A stretch of 64,000 nt of DNA. It comes from Bacteroidaceae bacterium (GTDB lineage: Bacteria; Bacteroidota; Bacteroidia; Bacteroidales; Bacteroidaceae). This document shows positions 18,664-26,175 of this stretch, in pieces. Position 1 is the stretch's first letter; each line of letters starts with the position of its first letter. The stretch is from positions 1-64,000 of the forward strand of contig JAFTUK010000034.1 of the NCBI GenBank assembly GCA_017466325.1, written 5' to 3'. The notes below the pieces were generated by a model. It searched no databases, was not told where the DNA came from, and saw nothing but the letters and a program-made list of their open reading frames with translations. The translations under genes and the position numbers were made by a program.

Positions 18664-18724
18664 AATTTCGGTTATACAGCAAAAAACAAAAGAGATACCC
18701 ATTTTTGCGGTTATAACCGAAATT
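18664..18724. repeat. Long imperfect inverted repeat downstream of the TtcA-like gene
   Basis: AATTTCGGTTATA (18664-18676) pairs with TATAACCGAAATT (18712-18724), and GCAAAAA (18679-18685) with TTTTTGC (18702-18708). It may end the TtcA-like transcript or be a small repeat element. Confidence 0.65.
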
Positions 18725-18759
18725 CTGCGTACCCGTGCTGACTATTAAGGCATGGTCTT

Positions 18760-19512
18760 CTATCCCCACCCCTTCTCCAATGCGTGCCACATGCTTTGGC
18801 GTGCCTCGGGGTGCAGGGTGCATAAGGATTGGGAGAGGCGTTCCATTTCCGACCTTCGGGTTCTGTCTTCGTAGGGGCATGGGGCTATCTGACGCACCAA
18901 TTGGGATGCGGCGGCATAGGACGCTATGTCCAATTCCGGAACAAGGCACAAGGGGCGAATGATGGTAAGGGGATAATGCTCCATGGGCATGGAGGGACGC
19001 ATGGAGTGGAAAGAACCTTCGTAGAGGAGGTTCATGAGCATGGTGGCAAGGAAGTCGTCCTGATGATGCCCCAGGGCTACCTTATTGAAACCGTGCTCTA
19101 CGGCAAAGTCAAACATGGCCTTACGGCGATAGCGTGCACAAAGGAAGCAGCGGGTCTTGCGCTTGTCGATGCTTTCGTCAAAAGAGGTGTGGAGGATGTG
19201 CAAGGGGATGCCAAGAGCTTTGCAAAAGTCCTGCATGTGGGCAATATCCGTCTGGTAGGGCACATTGTCCATAACCACATGCACGGCCTCTACCCGTATG
19301 GCTGGTTTGAAGATACGGGCACGCTCTGCCATCAACTGGGCCATGACAAGGGAGTCCTTGCCTCCGGAGAGGGCGAGGAGTATCCTGTCGCCGTCGGAGA
19401 GAAGACCATAGGCGGTACAGGCTTTGTTGAAGAGACGGGTGAGGCCCCCCTCAATCCCCCTATAGGGGGAAGAAGTTAGGGGATGAGCGGATGGATGTGG
19501 AGAATGGGACAC
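18760..19512 (-). CDS. TtcA/TilS-family PP-loop ATPase (probable tRNA 2-thiolation)
   Basis: A 250-residue protein with the PP-loop SGGKDS (49-54 from the GTG at 19512), which binds ATP and adenylates the target base. The cysteine pair Cys122/Cys125 (RCFLCARYRR) and Cys212 (APCPYE) fit an iron-sulfur-dependent TtcA-type tRNA thiolase, and GHHQDDFLATMLMNLL is the family helix. TtcA makes 2-thiocytidine at position 32 of some tRNAs. The start is uncertain: no ATG precedes the PP-loop, the frame opens with GTG, and residues 11-24 are encoded by a C-rich repeat-like stretch. The family is sure; the exact tRNA base is inferred. Confidence 0.8.
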   Translation of the reverse strand: MSHSPHPSAHPLTSSPYRGIEGGLTRLFNKACTAYGLLSDGDRILLALSGGKDSLVMAQLMAERARIFKPAIRVEAVHVVMDNVPYQTDIAHMQDFCKALGIPLHILHTSFDESIDKRKTRCFLCARYRRKAMFDFAVEHGFNKVALGHHQDDFLATMLMNLLYEGSFHSMRPSMPMEHYPLTIIRPLCLVPELDIASYAAASQLVRQIAPCPYEDRTRRSEMERLSQSLCTLHPEARQSMWHALEKGWG

Positions 19513-19585
19513 AAGATTTATAAGGATGTAATAGATTTAACACGGATGGCAATTCAAACAGGTTTACTTCTTGTCGCTCGGCAAT

Positions 19586-19652
19586 GTAGGGACGCTGCGT
19601 GCAGCGTCCGCCTTGTTTTATCGCTCTCGGACGCGGCACGAAGCGTCCCTAC
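19586..19652. repeat. Inverted-repeat element with GTAGGGACGCT ends
   Basis: GTAGGGACGCT (19586-19596) pairs with AGCGTCCCTAC (19642-19652). The left arm also folds on itself through GACGCT/AGCGTC. It lies in the GNAT-TtcA gap. Palindromic elements of this kind are usually dispersed, but only one copy is seen here. Confidence 0.7.
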
Positions 19653-19705
19653 CATGCTTCTGCTTTTGACTTGACTTAACGTCGACCTTTGGTTCGTCGA
19701 TTTTG

Positions 19706-19803
19706 CTCATGCTCGGCATAATTCAAACGAGTTTGACTCTGCTCTCGCTTACACGCAAAATTCGCTTACTCGCAGTTTTCCGTTTTCACATTTCCGTTCG
19801 TTC
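19706..19803 (+). repeat. Dispersed GCTCGG-family repeat, copy C (decayed promoter-like)
   Basis: GCTCGG at 19711, TTTG 21 nt later (19732-19735), and after exactly 20 nt CAAAATTC (19756-19763), a decayed -7 box. It continues with CTCGCAGTTTTCCG and CCGTTTTCACATTTCCGTTC. The right end encodes, on the minus strand, the last residues and stop codon of the GNAT protein. Confidence 0.8.
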
Positions 19804-20358
19804 CATACGCAAATAATGATGGCCGAAAATAAAGAGGTCGCCATCGTGGCGGAAGCCAAGCGATTCATAGAGTGCCTTGGCACCAAGGTTATTGGGTTCG
19901 CATGCCAGGATGGCAGGGCGACTTTGTTCCTTAGCCTCGTCTATGGCGGATAACAGGAGTTGGCGTGCTATGCCCTTGCCGCGAGCATGGGGAGTGACGG
20001 CAAGGCTATCGAGATAATACTCTCCCGGGCGTGCCTCGGCATCCATGCTTTCCACATCAAAGGAGATGAGTTCGCGGAGCAGGGAGAAGGTGTTGGTGCG
20101 CATCTCCACGTAGTTGTCTCCCGGATATGCCACAATGGCACCAAGTGGCGTACCGTCAGTGTCCTCGGCAATGATGGTGTGGCGCCAACTGTATAGCGTA
20201 TCGTCACGGCATATCACATCGGCAAGCAGGGCCAACCTATGGTTGTCCTGCTCGCTGAGAGTGCCTTCGCTCCTCTCCATGATGTCATCTCCCAAAGCCT
20301 CCACTACCACCAGGGCAATGAAGGGAGAATCGGATATGGTTGCTTTGCGTATTGTCAT
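19786..20358 (-). CDS. GNAT-family N-acetyltransferase
   Basis: A 190-residue acetyltransferase. The acetyl-CoA-binding motif is LAVTPHARGKGIARQLL, followed by ACEPNNLGAKALYESLGF, the classic end of the GNAT fold. The substrate is unknown. The open frame extends to 20418, but that extension lies in a G/C-rich repeat, so the ATG at 20358 (MTIRKATISD) is preferred. The final residues (MERTEM) and the TGA stop are encoded by a dispersed repeat, suggesting the original end was replaced or extended by repeat insertion. It lies downstream of ispG on the same strand. Confidence 0.87.
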   Translation of the reverse strand: MTIRKATISDSPFIALVVVEALGDDIMERSEGTLSEQDNHRLALLADVICRDDTLYSWRHTIIAEDTDGTPLGAIVAYPGDNYVEMRTNTFSLLRELISFDVESMDAEARPGEYYLDSLAVTPHARGKGIARQLLLSAIDEAKEQSRPAILACEPNNLGAKALYESLGFRHDGDLFIFGHHYLRMERTEM

Positions 20359-20368
20359 ATTGGAGTAG

Positions 20369-20477
20369 GGCCCCTCCCCAACCCTTCCGCAAGGGGAGGG
20401 AGTGATTACGGGACGCAAACTTGAAATTCGTTACATTATACTCCCCTCCCTTGCGGAGGGGTAAGGGGGAGGGTCCT
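20369..20477. repeat. G/C-rich snap-back element 1
   Basis: A roughly 34-nt arm containing CCCTCCCCAACCC (from 20369) is the inverted complement of the arm that ends AAGGGGGAGGG at 20476. Both arms contain TTGCGGAGGGG or its complement. It fills the gap between ispG and the GNAT gene and could terminate ispG transcripts. Confidence 0.8.
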
Positions 20478-21860
20478 CTATCTCCCTCTCAAATCCTCCT
20501 CTATAAACTTGAGCAGGCGCTCCACGGCCTCCTCCTCGGGGATGTTCTTCTCAATGCACTCCTTTGCCTTGTAGAGGGAGACCTTGCCACGGGCGGCACC
20601 AACGTAGCCATAGTCGGCATCTGCCATTTCGCCGGGGCCGTTGACGATGCATCCCATGATGGCAATCTTCAGTCCCTTGAGGTGAGCCGTGGCGGCCTTT
20701 ATCTTGTGGATGGTGCCTTCAAGGTCGTAGAGCGTGCGGCCGCAACCGGGGCAGGAGATATACTCCGTCTTGACGAACTTTATGCGTGCCGCCTGCAGGA
20801 TGGAATCGGAGAGGTCGCGCAAGGTTTCCTCGGCGAAACCCTCGGCCTCTATGTTGAGCAGGTGCGCCTTCTTGTCGATGAAGATGGCACCCACGGTCAT
20901 GGCAGCCTTCAGTTGAAGTTCTTCCAGCGAGGAGGCCCCCAGGCGCAGAGTTACGGTATCGTCCTTGATGCCCTCCTCTGCCTCCTGGCTAAGACGGCTA
21001 CACTCCGGAATCATGTCCACCAACTGGCGTGCTACGGGGATTTCCTTCTCGGGCGCTTCGGACAGGCTCACGCGGATGGTGTCGCCGATGCCCTCGGTGA
21101 GCAGGGCGCCGATGCCCACGGCACTCTTGATGCGTCCGTCCTCGCCCTCGCCTGCCTCGGTAACACCAAGGTGCAGGGGGAAGGTCATGCCCTCCCTGTC
21201 CATCTTCTGTACCAGCAGGCGCATGCTTTGCACCATCACCACGGTGTTGCTGGCCTTGATGGAGATGACCACATTCATGAAATCGTGGCGCACGCAGATG
21301 CGCAGGAACTCCATGCAACTCTCCACGATGCCCTCGGGAGTGTCGCCATAGCGCGACATAATGCGGTCGGAAAGCGAACCATGGTTCACGCCTATGCGCA
21401 CCGCCGTGCCGTGCTCGCGGCAAATCTGGAGGAAGGGAAGCAGGCGTGCCTCTATCTTCTGCAGTTCCTGGGCATACTGCTCGTCGGTGTACTCCAGTTG
21501 CTTGAACTGACGGGCGGCATCCACATAGTTGCCGGGGTTTATGCGCACCTTCTCGCAATAGTGTGCCGCTACATCGGCAACATTAGGATTGAAATGAACG
21601 TCAGCGACCAAGGGAACGGAGCATCCTGCCAGGCGCACCGCCCTGCTGATAAGTTCCATGTTCTCTGCCTCGCGTGTACCCTGGGTGGTAAGGCGCACCA
21701 ATTCGCCACCTGCCTCGGCAATGCGCAGAATCTGTGCCACGCTGGCTTCGGTGTCCATAGTGCTGGTGTTGGTCATCGACTGAACCCTGATGGGGTTTTC
21801 ACCACCCAGACGGATGTTGCCCACGGTGATTTCGTGGGACTTGCGACGTGCGTATGCCAT
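20478..21860 (-). CDS. ispG: 4-Hydroxy-3-methylbut-2-enyl-diphosphate synthase (IspG/GcpE)
   Basis: A 460-residue iron-sulfur enzyme of the MEP isoprenoid pathway, converting MEcPP to HMBPP. The N-terminal TIM barrel (about 1-280) starts VGNIRLGGENPIRVQSMTNT; the C-terminal cluster domain has Cys370, Cys373 (CPGCGR), Cys404 and Glu411 (MGCIVNGPGE). Residues about 290-360 are a short linker region where Bacteroidota enzymes of about 600 residues, as I recall them, carry an extra domain; here it is much reduced. It lies 9 nt after purE and is surely co-transcribed with it. Confidence 0.94.
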   Translation of the reverse strand: MAYARRKSHEITVGNIRLGGENPIRVQSMTNTSTMDTEASVAQILRIAEAGGELVRLTTQGTREAENMELISRAVRLAGCSVPLVADVHFNPNVADVAAHYCEKVRINPGNYVDAARQFKQLEYTDEQYAQELQKIEARLLPFLQICREHGTAVRIGVNHGSLSDRIMSRYGDTPEGIVESCMEFLRICVRHDFMNVVISIKASNTVVMVQSMRLLVQKMDREGMTFPLHLGVTEAGEGEDGRIKSAVGIGALLTEGIGDTIRVSLSEAPEKEIPVARQLVDMIPECSRLSQEAEEGIKDDTVTLRLGASSLEELQLKAAMTVGAIFIDKKAHLLNIEAEGFAEETLRDLSDSILQAARIKFVKTEYISCPGCGRTLYDLEGTIHKIKAATAHLKGLKIAIMGCIVNGPGEMADADYGYVGAARGKVSLYKAKECIEKNIPEEEAVERLLKFIEEDLRGR

Positions 21861-21869
21861 AGTTGATGT

Positions 21870-22367
21870 TTAGTTGACCTTGAACTTGTACTTAACCTGC
21901 GAGAGTTCCTCGTTGGCCTTTACAATCTTCTCCTTCAGACCCTGCTTGTAAGCCTTCAGTTTGGCGGACAGAGCCTCGTCGGAGAGAGCCATCATCTCTG
22001 CCGCAAGGATGGCGGCATTCAAGGCACCGTTAACGCCAACAGTGGCCACGGGTATGCCGGGAGGCATCTGTATGATGGAGAGCATGGCATCCAAACCGTC
22101 CAGCATGCCCTTGATGGGCACACCGATGACGGGCAGTGTGGTGCTTGCGGCTATCACACCGGGCAGGGCTGCCGCCATACCGGCACCGGCAATTATTACG
22201 CGAACACCACGGCCCTCTGCCTCGCGTGCAAACTGCTCCACCTCGTCGGGGGTGCGGTGTGCCGAGAGTGCGTTCATCTCAAAGGGAATCTCCATTTCGT
22301 CCAGGAACTTGGCAGCCTTCTCCATGACGGGGAGGTCGCTGGTGCTGCCCATAATGATGCTGATCAT
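21870..22367 (-). CDS. purE: N5-carboxyaminoimidazole ribonucleotide mutase
   Basis: A 165-residue class I PurE that moves the carboxyl group of N5-CAIR to C4 in purine synthesis. Motifs are GSTSDLPVM at residues 7-15, SAHRTPDEV near 35, and GAGMAAALPGVIAA near 60. The length is usual. It sits 15 nt after nnrD and 9 nt before ispG. No purK is in the window. Confidence 0.96.
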   Translation of the reverse strand: MISIIMGSTSDLPVMEKAAKFLDEMEIPFEMNALSAHRTPDEVEQFAREAEGRGVRVIIAGAGMAAALPGVIAASTTLPVIGVPIKGMLDGLDAMLSIIQMPPGIPVATVGVNGALNAAILAAEMMALSDEALSAKLKAYKQGLKEKIVKANEELSQVKYKFKVN

Positions 22368-22382
22368 AATAATGTATAGTTT

Positions 22383-23267
22383 TTATGTTGTTATTATATT
22401 GAATGCTTTGTGCAAATACTTTATCTGGTCGGAGGCAATGAGGCTGTGCTGCCCCAACTCGCTTGCCGCCAGGTCGCCGCTCAGGGCATGCAGTCCTACG
22501 CCCAGCAGGGCGGCATCCCGTGGGGGATAACCCTGTGCCAGAAGGCCAAGGATGATGCCCGTGAGCACATCGCCGCTGCCTGCCGTGCCCATGCCGTTGT
22601 TGCCATAGGGGCACTGGTACTGGGCGGAAGGATTGCCGGATATGGTGATGGTGGTGGGATGCCCCTTGAGCACAAGGATGACGTTGTCCATGCATACCCC
22701 TGCCTCCACCAGTCTCCTGTACTCCAACGGGTGTGGCGTGATGATGGTGCCTGTTGACAATAAGGAAAACCATCCGGGGTTCTGTGCCAGGATATTCAGC
22801 GCATCGGCGTCAAGCACCAGGGGTATGGAGGTGCCCGCCATCGCTTCAAGCATGCGGTGCAATGCCTCCGAAGTCTCCTGCCCTGTGCCTATGCCAGGAC
22901 CTATGCCTATGGCAGAGTATTTGTTGGGCAAGCATGATTCAAAAGGACTGCATGTCCACCGCTTGTCGTCCTTATCGTGATGCAGTATCGCCTCGGGAAG
23001 CGCCACCTGCATTATGTCGTTGTTCTTTTGGGGGATGTGCACCGTCAGTTTTCCCACACCCGAGCGCATGCAACTTCTGCCTGCCAGTATACCTGCACCT
23101 GCCATGCCATAACTGCCCGCCACGAGCAGTGCATGCCCGAAGGTTCCCTTGTGCCCGTCCACAGGTCGGGGGCGAAGGATGCTTTGCAGGAAGGGGATAA
23201 ACGTATCAGACCCTCCCCCAACCCCTCCACAAGGGAGGGGAGTAGTATGTACATGAGATCGTTTCAT
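22383..23267 (-). CDS. nnrD: ADP-dependent NAD(P)H-hydrate dehydratase
   Basis: A 294-residue ribokinase-fold enzyme that repairs hydrated NADH and NADPH. It has PRPVDGHKGTFGHALLVAGS near residue 35, LDADALNIL near 150, TPHPLEYRRL near 175, and the nucleotide motif GMGTAGSGDVLTGI near 225. The epimerase partner NnrE, often fused N-terminally, is absent here. The only upstream ATG is at 23267 and lies in the loop of a G/C-rich snap-back repeat; residues about 7-20 (TTPLPCGGVGGG) are translated from that repeat. The true start may therefore be a non-ATG codon nearer residue 25. The function call is firm; the N-terminus is not. Confidence 0.88.
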   Translation of the reverse strand: MKRSHVHTTPLPCGGVGGGSDTFIPFLQSILRPRPVDGHKGTFGHALLVAGSYGMAGAGILAGRSCMRSGVGKLTVHIPQKNNDIMQVALPEAILHHDKDDKRWTCSPFESCLPNKYSAIGIGPGIGTGQETSEALHRMLEAMAGTSIPLVLDADALNILAQNPGWFSLLSTGTIITPHPLEYRRLVEAGVCMDNVILVLKGHPTTITISGNPSAQYQCPYGNNGMGTAGSGDVLTGIILGLLAQGYPPRDAALLGVGLHALSGDLAASELGQHSLIASDQIKYLHKAFNIITT

Positions 23268-23405
23268 CTGCTTACCTGTCAGTTTTGTATATGCTCCCCT
23301 CCCTTGTGGCGAATGGAGTCCTTGGAGGATTGGCTGAATGTCAATCAGTGCTCCATGAGGGGAGCAATCTCCATTGCGACGCGAGGACTGGGTAAGGGGG
23401 AGGGT
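23208..23405. repeat. G/C-rich snap-back element 2, interrupted
   Basis: The left arm (from 23208, CCCTCCCCCAACCC) is the inverted complement of a right arm starting at 23293 (CTCCCCTCCCTTGTGG) and resuming at about 23391 (GGTAAGGGGGAGGG). About 81 nt are inserted within the right arm. The loop contains the nnrD start codon. Confidence 0.8.
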
Positions 23406-23407
23406 CT

Positions 23408-25066
23408 TTAGTACTTGAACGAACTTCCTCCGGCAAACTCGCGAAGCAGGGAGGTTGGCGGAACCTGGTCAGCCGGCACGCTACGGAAGTAGCGCAGGAA
23501 CTTGCGCAGGCGGCTTACCTCGGCATATTCCACCTCGCATTCGCCCACCTGGTCGAGGATGGGTTTCACCTGGTCCTTTATCACGGCCAGTTCATAGAGC
23601 AGGGCACTGTTGAAGATGGAGTCCGCCAGTTCCTGGAAGGGGAATATCCACTTCTCCTCGCCGGCACTCACGCTGGGCATGCGGCGTATTGTCTCCAAAG
23701 CCGAATAGCCACGGTATTGGAAATCGCGGATAAGGCGGCGCAGGAGGCGTATGTCCGTTGTAGGGATGTTGTTGTGGTCGTCCAAGGCTATGGTGGTAAG
23801 GGGGCTAATGAAGATACGGTACTTCTTGTCCTCCGGCACCTGTTCGGACAGTATGGGATTCAGCGCATGGTTGCCCTCCAGTATGATGATGTCACCCTCG
23901 CCGATGCGTATGCGGCGGTTCTCGTAGACACGCTCGCCCAACTTGAAGTCGTAGCGTGGCAACTCCACCTCCTCGCCTGCCAGCAGTTGGTTCATCTGTC
24001 TGTTGAACAGCGCGGTATCCACGGCCTCTATGCACTCGAAGTCGTAGTTGCCGTTGGCATCCTTGGGCGTGTCCACACGGTTCACGAAGTAGTCGTCCGT
24101 ACTGATTATGTGCGGACGCATGCCGGATGCCATGAGCAGGATGGCCAGACGCTTGCTGGTGGTGGTCTTTCCGCTGGACGAGGGACCGGCCAGAAGCACC
24201 AGTTTGGCACCCTTCTCCACGATGTTGTCCACTATCTCGTTCAGTTTCTTTTCCTGAAGGGCCTCGCTCACGTTTATCAGTTGCGAAGCATGCCCCTCCT
24301 TGACGGCCTCGTTGAACTCACCGGCATTGCGCACCCCCAGGATGTCCTGCCAGCGGTGGAACTCCTGAATGACGTTGTGCATCTTCTCCTGAGGCACCAT
24401 CTTCTCCAGTTCTTCCGGATTCTTGCGAGAAGGGACACGCAGGAGCAGACCCTCGAAGAACTTCTCCACGCGGAAGAGGTGCAACAGGCTTGTCCTCGTC
24501 AGGAGGCAGGAGTAGAAGTAGTTGACCGTGTCGCACAGGCGGTAGTAGTAGGTATATAGGTTGCTTTGGCTTTCCAGAAGTTTTGCCTTGCTCTCCATTC
24601 CCTTGGAGCGGAACAGGTCTATGGCCTCCTCTATGGGGCACTGTACACGATGTATCTTCTCGTCCATGTCCACAATCTCCTGCATGCGCTGCTGTATGGC
24701 ATGGGCATCCTGCTCGGTAAGTTCGCGCCCAATGCGCAATTCGCAGAAGTAGCCACGGCTCACGGGTGCACCTATTATCAATTGTCCGCCGGGGTAGAGG
24801 TCCTCCACGGCCTTTGCCAGAACCAGGAACAGGGTCAGCGTGTAGGTTCTCATGCCGTGCGTGGAAGTCATGTCCTTGAACTCCACGTCCTTGGCATTGT
24901 AGAAACGGTAGTTCATGCCCTGCACCTTGTTGTTCACAAGGGCACACATGGGTCCGTGCTTCATGTCCAGGCCACACATTCCATACAATTCCTTCAAACT
25001 GGTTCCAAAGGGAACGCTGATCATCTGCCCATTGTTGCGGCAACGTATTCTTAAAGTCTGTGGCAT
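23408..25066 (-). CDS. Uridine kinase/phosphoribulokinase-family protein with N-terminal TGS and SAD-like domains
   Basis: A 552-residue protein. The N-terminus (1-70) resembles a TGS domain (VPFGTSLKELY), the next part (about 75-200) resembles the second additional domain of threonyl-tRNA synthetase, and the C-terminal half is a uridine kinase/PRK P-loop kinase with Walker A GPSSSGKTTTSKRL (Lys300) and DDYFVNR near 325. Proteins of this build are widespread in anaerobes and usually labelled uridine kinase; the fused domains suggest nucleotide or tRNA sensing but the real substrate is unproven. It follows the STAS-like gene by 27 nt. Confidence 0.85.
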   Translation of the reverse strand: MPQTLRIRCRNNGQMISVPFGTSLKELYGMCGLDMKHGPMCALVNNKVQGMNYRFYNAKDVEFKDMTSTHGMRTYTLTLFLVLAKAVEDLYPGGQLIIGAPVSRGYFCELRIGRELTEQDAHAIQQRMQEIVDMDEKIHRVQCPIEEAIDLFRSKGMESKAKLLESQSNLYTYYYRLCDTVNYFYSCLLTRTSLLHLFRVEKFFEGLLLRVPSRKNPEELEKMVPQEKMHNVIQEFHRWQDILGVRNAGEFNEAVKEGHASQLINVSEALQEKKLNEIVDNIVEKGAKLVLLAGPSSSGKTTTSKRLAILLMASGMRPHIISTDDYFVNRVDTPKDANGNYDFECIEAVDTALFNRQMNQLLAGEEVELPRYDFKLGERVYENRRIRIGEGDIIILEGNHALNPILSEQVPEDKKYRIFISPLTTIALDDHNNIPTTDIRLLRRLIRDFQYRGYSALETIRRMPSVSAGEEKWIFPFQELADSIFNSALLYELAVIKDQVKPILDQVGECEVEYAEVSRLRKFLRYFRSVPADQVPPTSLLREFAGGSSFKY

Positions 25067-25093
25067 AGAGGTTTATGTATTATCCTTTAAGAT

Positions 25094-25396
25094 TTATTGA
25101 TAATTTGTACAGGAAACAGAATGCCTGCGTCGCAATGCCGTCAGTATGCTTTCTGAGGCAATAGGATTGAGACCACGAAAGGTTGTACGGGTCTTCAGTT
25201 CTGCAAGAGGCATTGCAAGCAACAGTTTTGCTATGCATTCATCTGCAAACGAATTGCTTACCACATTCACACCTGTGAAATCAAGGACAACCAGGTCATT
25301 CTGCTCTATCAACGACATCAATTTCTCGCGCACAACCTTTCCTAATGGCCGTGTGCCAAGGTTTTCTCCGTATTCTATAAAACTTAATGTCACCAT
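25094..25396 (-). CDS. STAS-like DUF4325 protein
   Basis: A 100-residue protein resembling the DUF4325 STAS-like family: a short beta-alpha domain with LVVLDFTGVNVVSNSFADECIAKL, comparable to the region of anti-anti-sigma factors around the phosphorylated serine. The Ser in VVSNSF may be the phosphorylation site, which is inference. Its start overlaps the stop of the upstream GHKL ATPase gene by 7 nt, so the two are translationally coupled and probably act as a pair. No sigma factor gene is adjacent. Confidence 0.75.
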   Translation of the reverse strand: MVTLSFIEYGENLGTRPLGKVVREKLMSLIEQNDLVVLDFTGVNVVSNSFADECIAKLLLAMPLAELKTRTTFRGLNPIASESILTALRRRHSVSCTNYQ

Positions 25397-26043
25397 AACT
25401 CCTCCAAATCATTTTTATTCAAGAACATCTCATTATACTGTGCTGCCACATCCGTACGATTGGCCACAACCTCAGCAGGATCTATTTCCTTGTTGGTACG
25501 AAGTTGAAGATAAACGACAGTTCCCTGCCAAAATTCACTCTCCACCGTCTGCTCCGCTCCATCTTGCACAACCATGGTGTGATTGCCAGAGCGAACTTCA
25601 AATCTCAGTCCTGCATTGCGTGCAAGCAAAGAGGTTGAATAAAGTCCGAACCCCATCCCCTTGCCGTCGGTTATAGTGTCCTTGATGCACATCCTCAATG
25701 CATCAGGCTCAGAAATATTTGCATAAGTATCATTTCCGGAAAGGGATGCCTGTACCCCCATGCCATCATCACCCACCAAAAAACTCAGCACATGCTCAGA
25801 GGCATTATAATGAGTAATAACTGTACCAAGTTCCTTGCCGGAATGGGTAAGGACATTGTCCAGTATTTCGTAAAAACAATAACTCATTGCCTGAAGTACT
25901 GTTGTCTCAATGTCTATATGCTTTGTCAGAACATCCACAACCCGTTGATACACATCGTAGATATTCTTTTCGTCGAAGACATCTATTGTAAGATTTTCAT
26001 CTGTCGCGACAAAATAATTCTTTATGAGTGCAGATAGGTTCAT
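25390..26043 (-). CDS. GHKL-type ATP-binding protein (HATPase, anti-sigma/kinase-like)
   Basis: A 217-residue protein with a histidine kinase-like ATPase fold: N box EILDNVLTHS (about residue 60), G1 box VGDDGMGV (about 91) and G2 box DGKGMGFGLYSTSLLA (about 126-141). There is no sensor, no membrane segment and no dimerisation His box, so it resembles a serine kinase/anti-sigma ATPase rather than a two-component kinase. It overlaps the STAS-like gene and has its own promoter, mirrored against the FKBP promoter. A partner-switching module is the best guess; the output is unknown. Confidence 0.8.
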   Translation of the reverse strand: MNLSALIKNYFVATDENLTIDVFDEKNIYDVYQRVVDVLTKHIDIETTVLQAMSYCFYEILDNVLTHSGKELGTVITHYNASEHVLSFLVGDDGMGVQASLSGNDTYANISEPDALRMCIKDTITDGKGMGFGLYSTSLLARNAGLRFEVRSGNHTMVVQDGAEQTVESEFWQGTVVYLQLRTNKEIDPAEVVANRTDVAAQYNEMFLNKNDLEELW

Positions 26044-26071
26044 ATGCTAATGTTTGGTATTAACAACGCTA

Positions 26072-26102
26072 CAAATTTACGAATAAGCGAGGGAAATTCA
26101 AA
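26072..26102 (-). promoter_or_regulatory. Promoter of the GHKL/STAS pair
   Basis: On the minus strand, TTTG (26102-26099), 19 nt, TAAATTTG (26079-26072). The spacer holds the CGAATAAGCGAG word, the inverse of the CTCACTTATTCG in the facing promoter. Confidence 0.75.
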
Positions 26103-26139
26103 ATTCTTTTGCTTTTTCGCTCACTTATTCGTAATTTTG
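26087..26139 (+). promoter_or_regulatory. FKBP cluster promoter, a member of the GCTCGG promoter-repeat family
   Basis: TTTG (26108-26111), 20 nt, TAATTTTG (26132-26139). The 53 nt from GCGAGG (26087) align almost base for base with the repeat units upstream of the GH2 gene (30643-30695), including the spacer CTTTTTCGCTCACTTA. The leader to the ATG at 26176 is about 30 nt. Confidence 0.85.
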
Positions 26140-26175
26140 TGCCCGATTTGCTAAAATAAACACATTATTATATAC

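Larger units (their letters stand above)
18307..18759. other. Gene-free region with two palindromic elements
   Basis: Between leader A and the TtcA-like gene no coding frame is supported. The region holds an 81-nt palindromic element (18486-18566) and a long inverted repeat (18664-18724); the remainder shows nothing I recognise. Confidence 0.6.
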
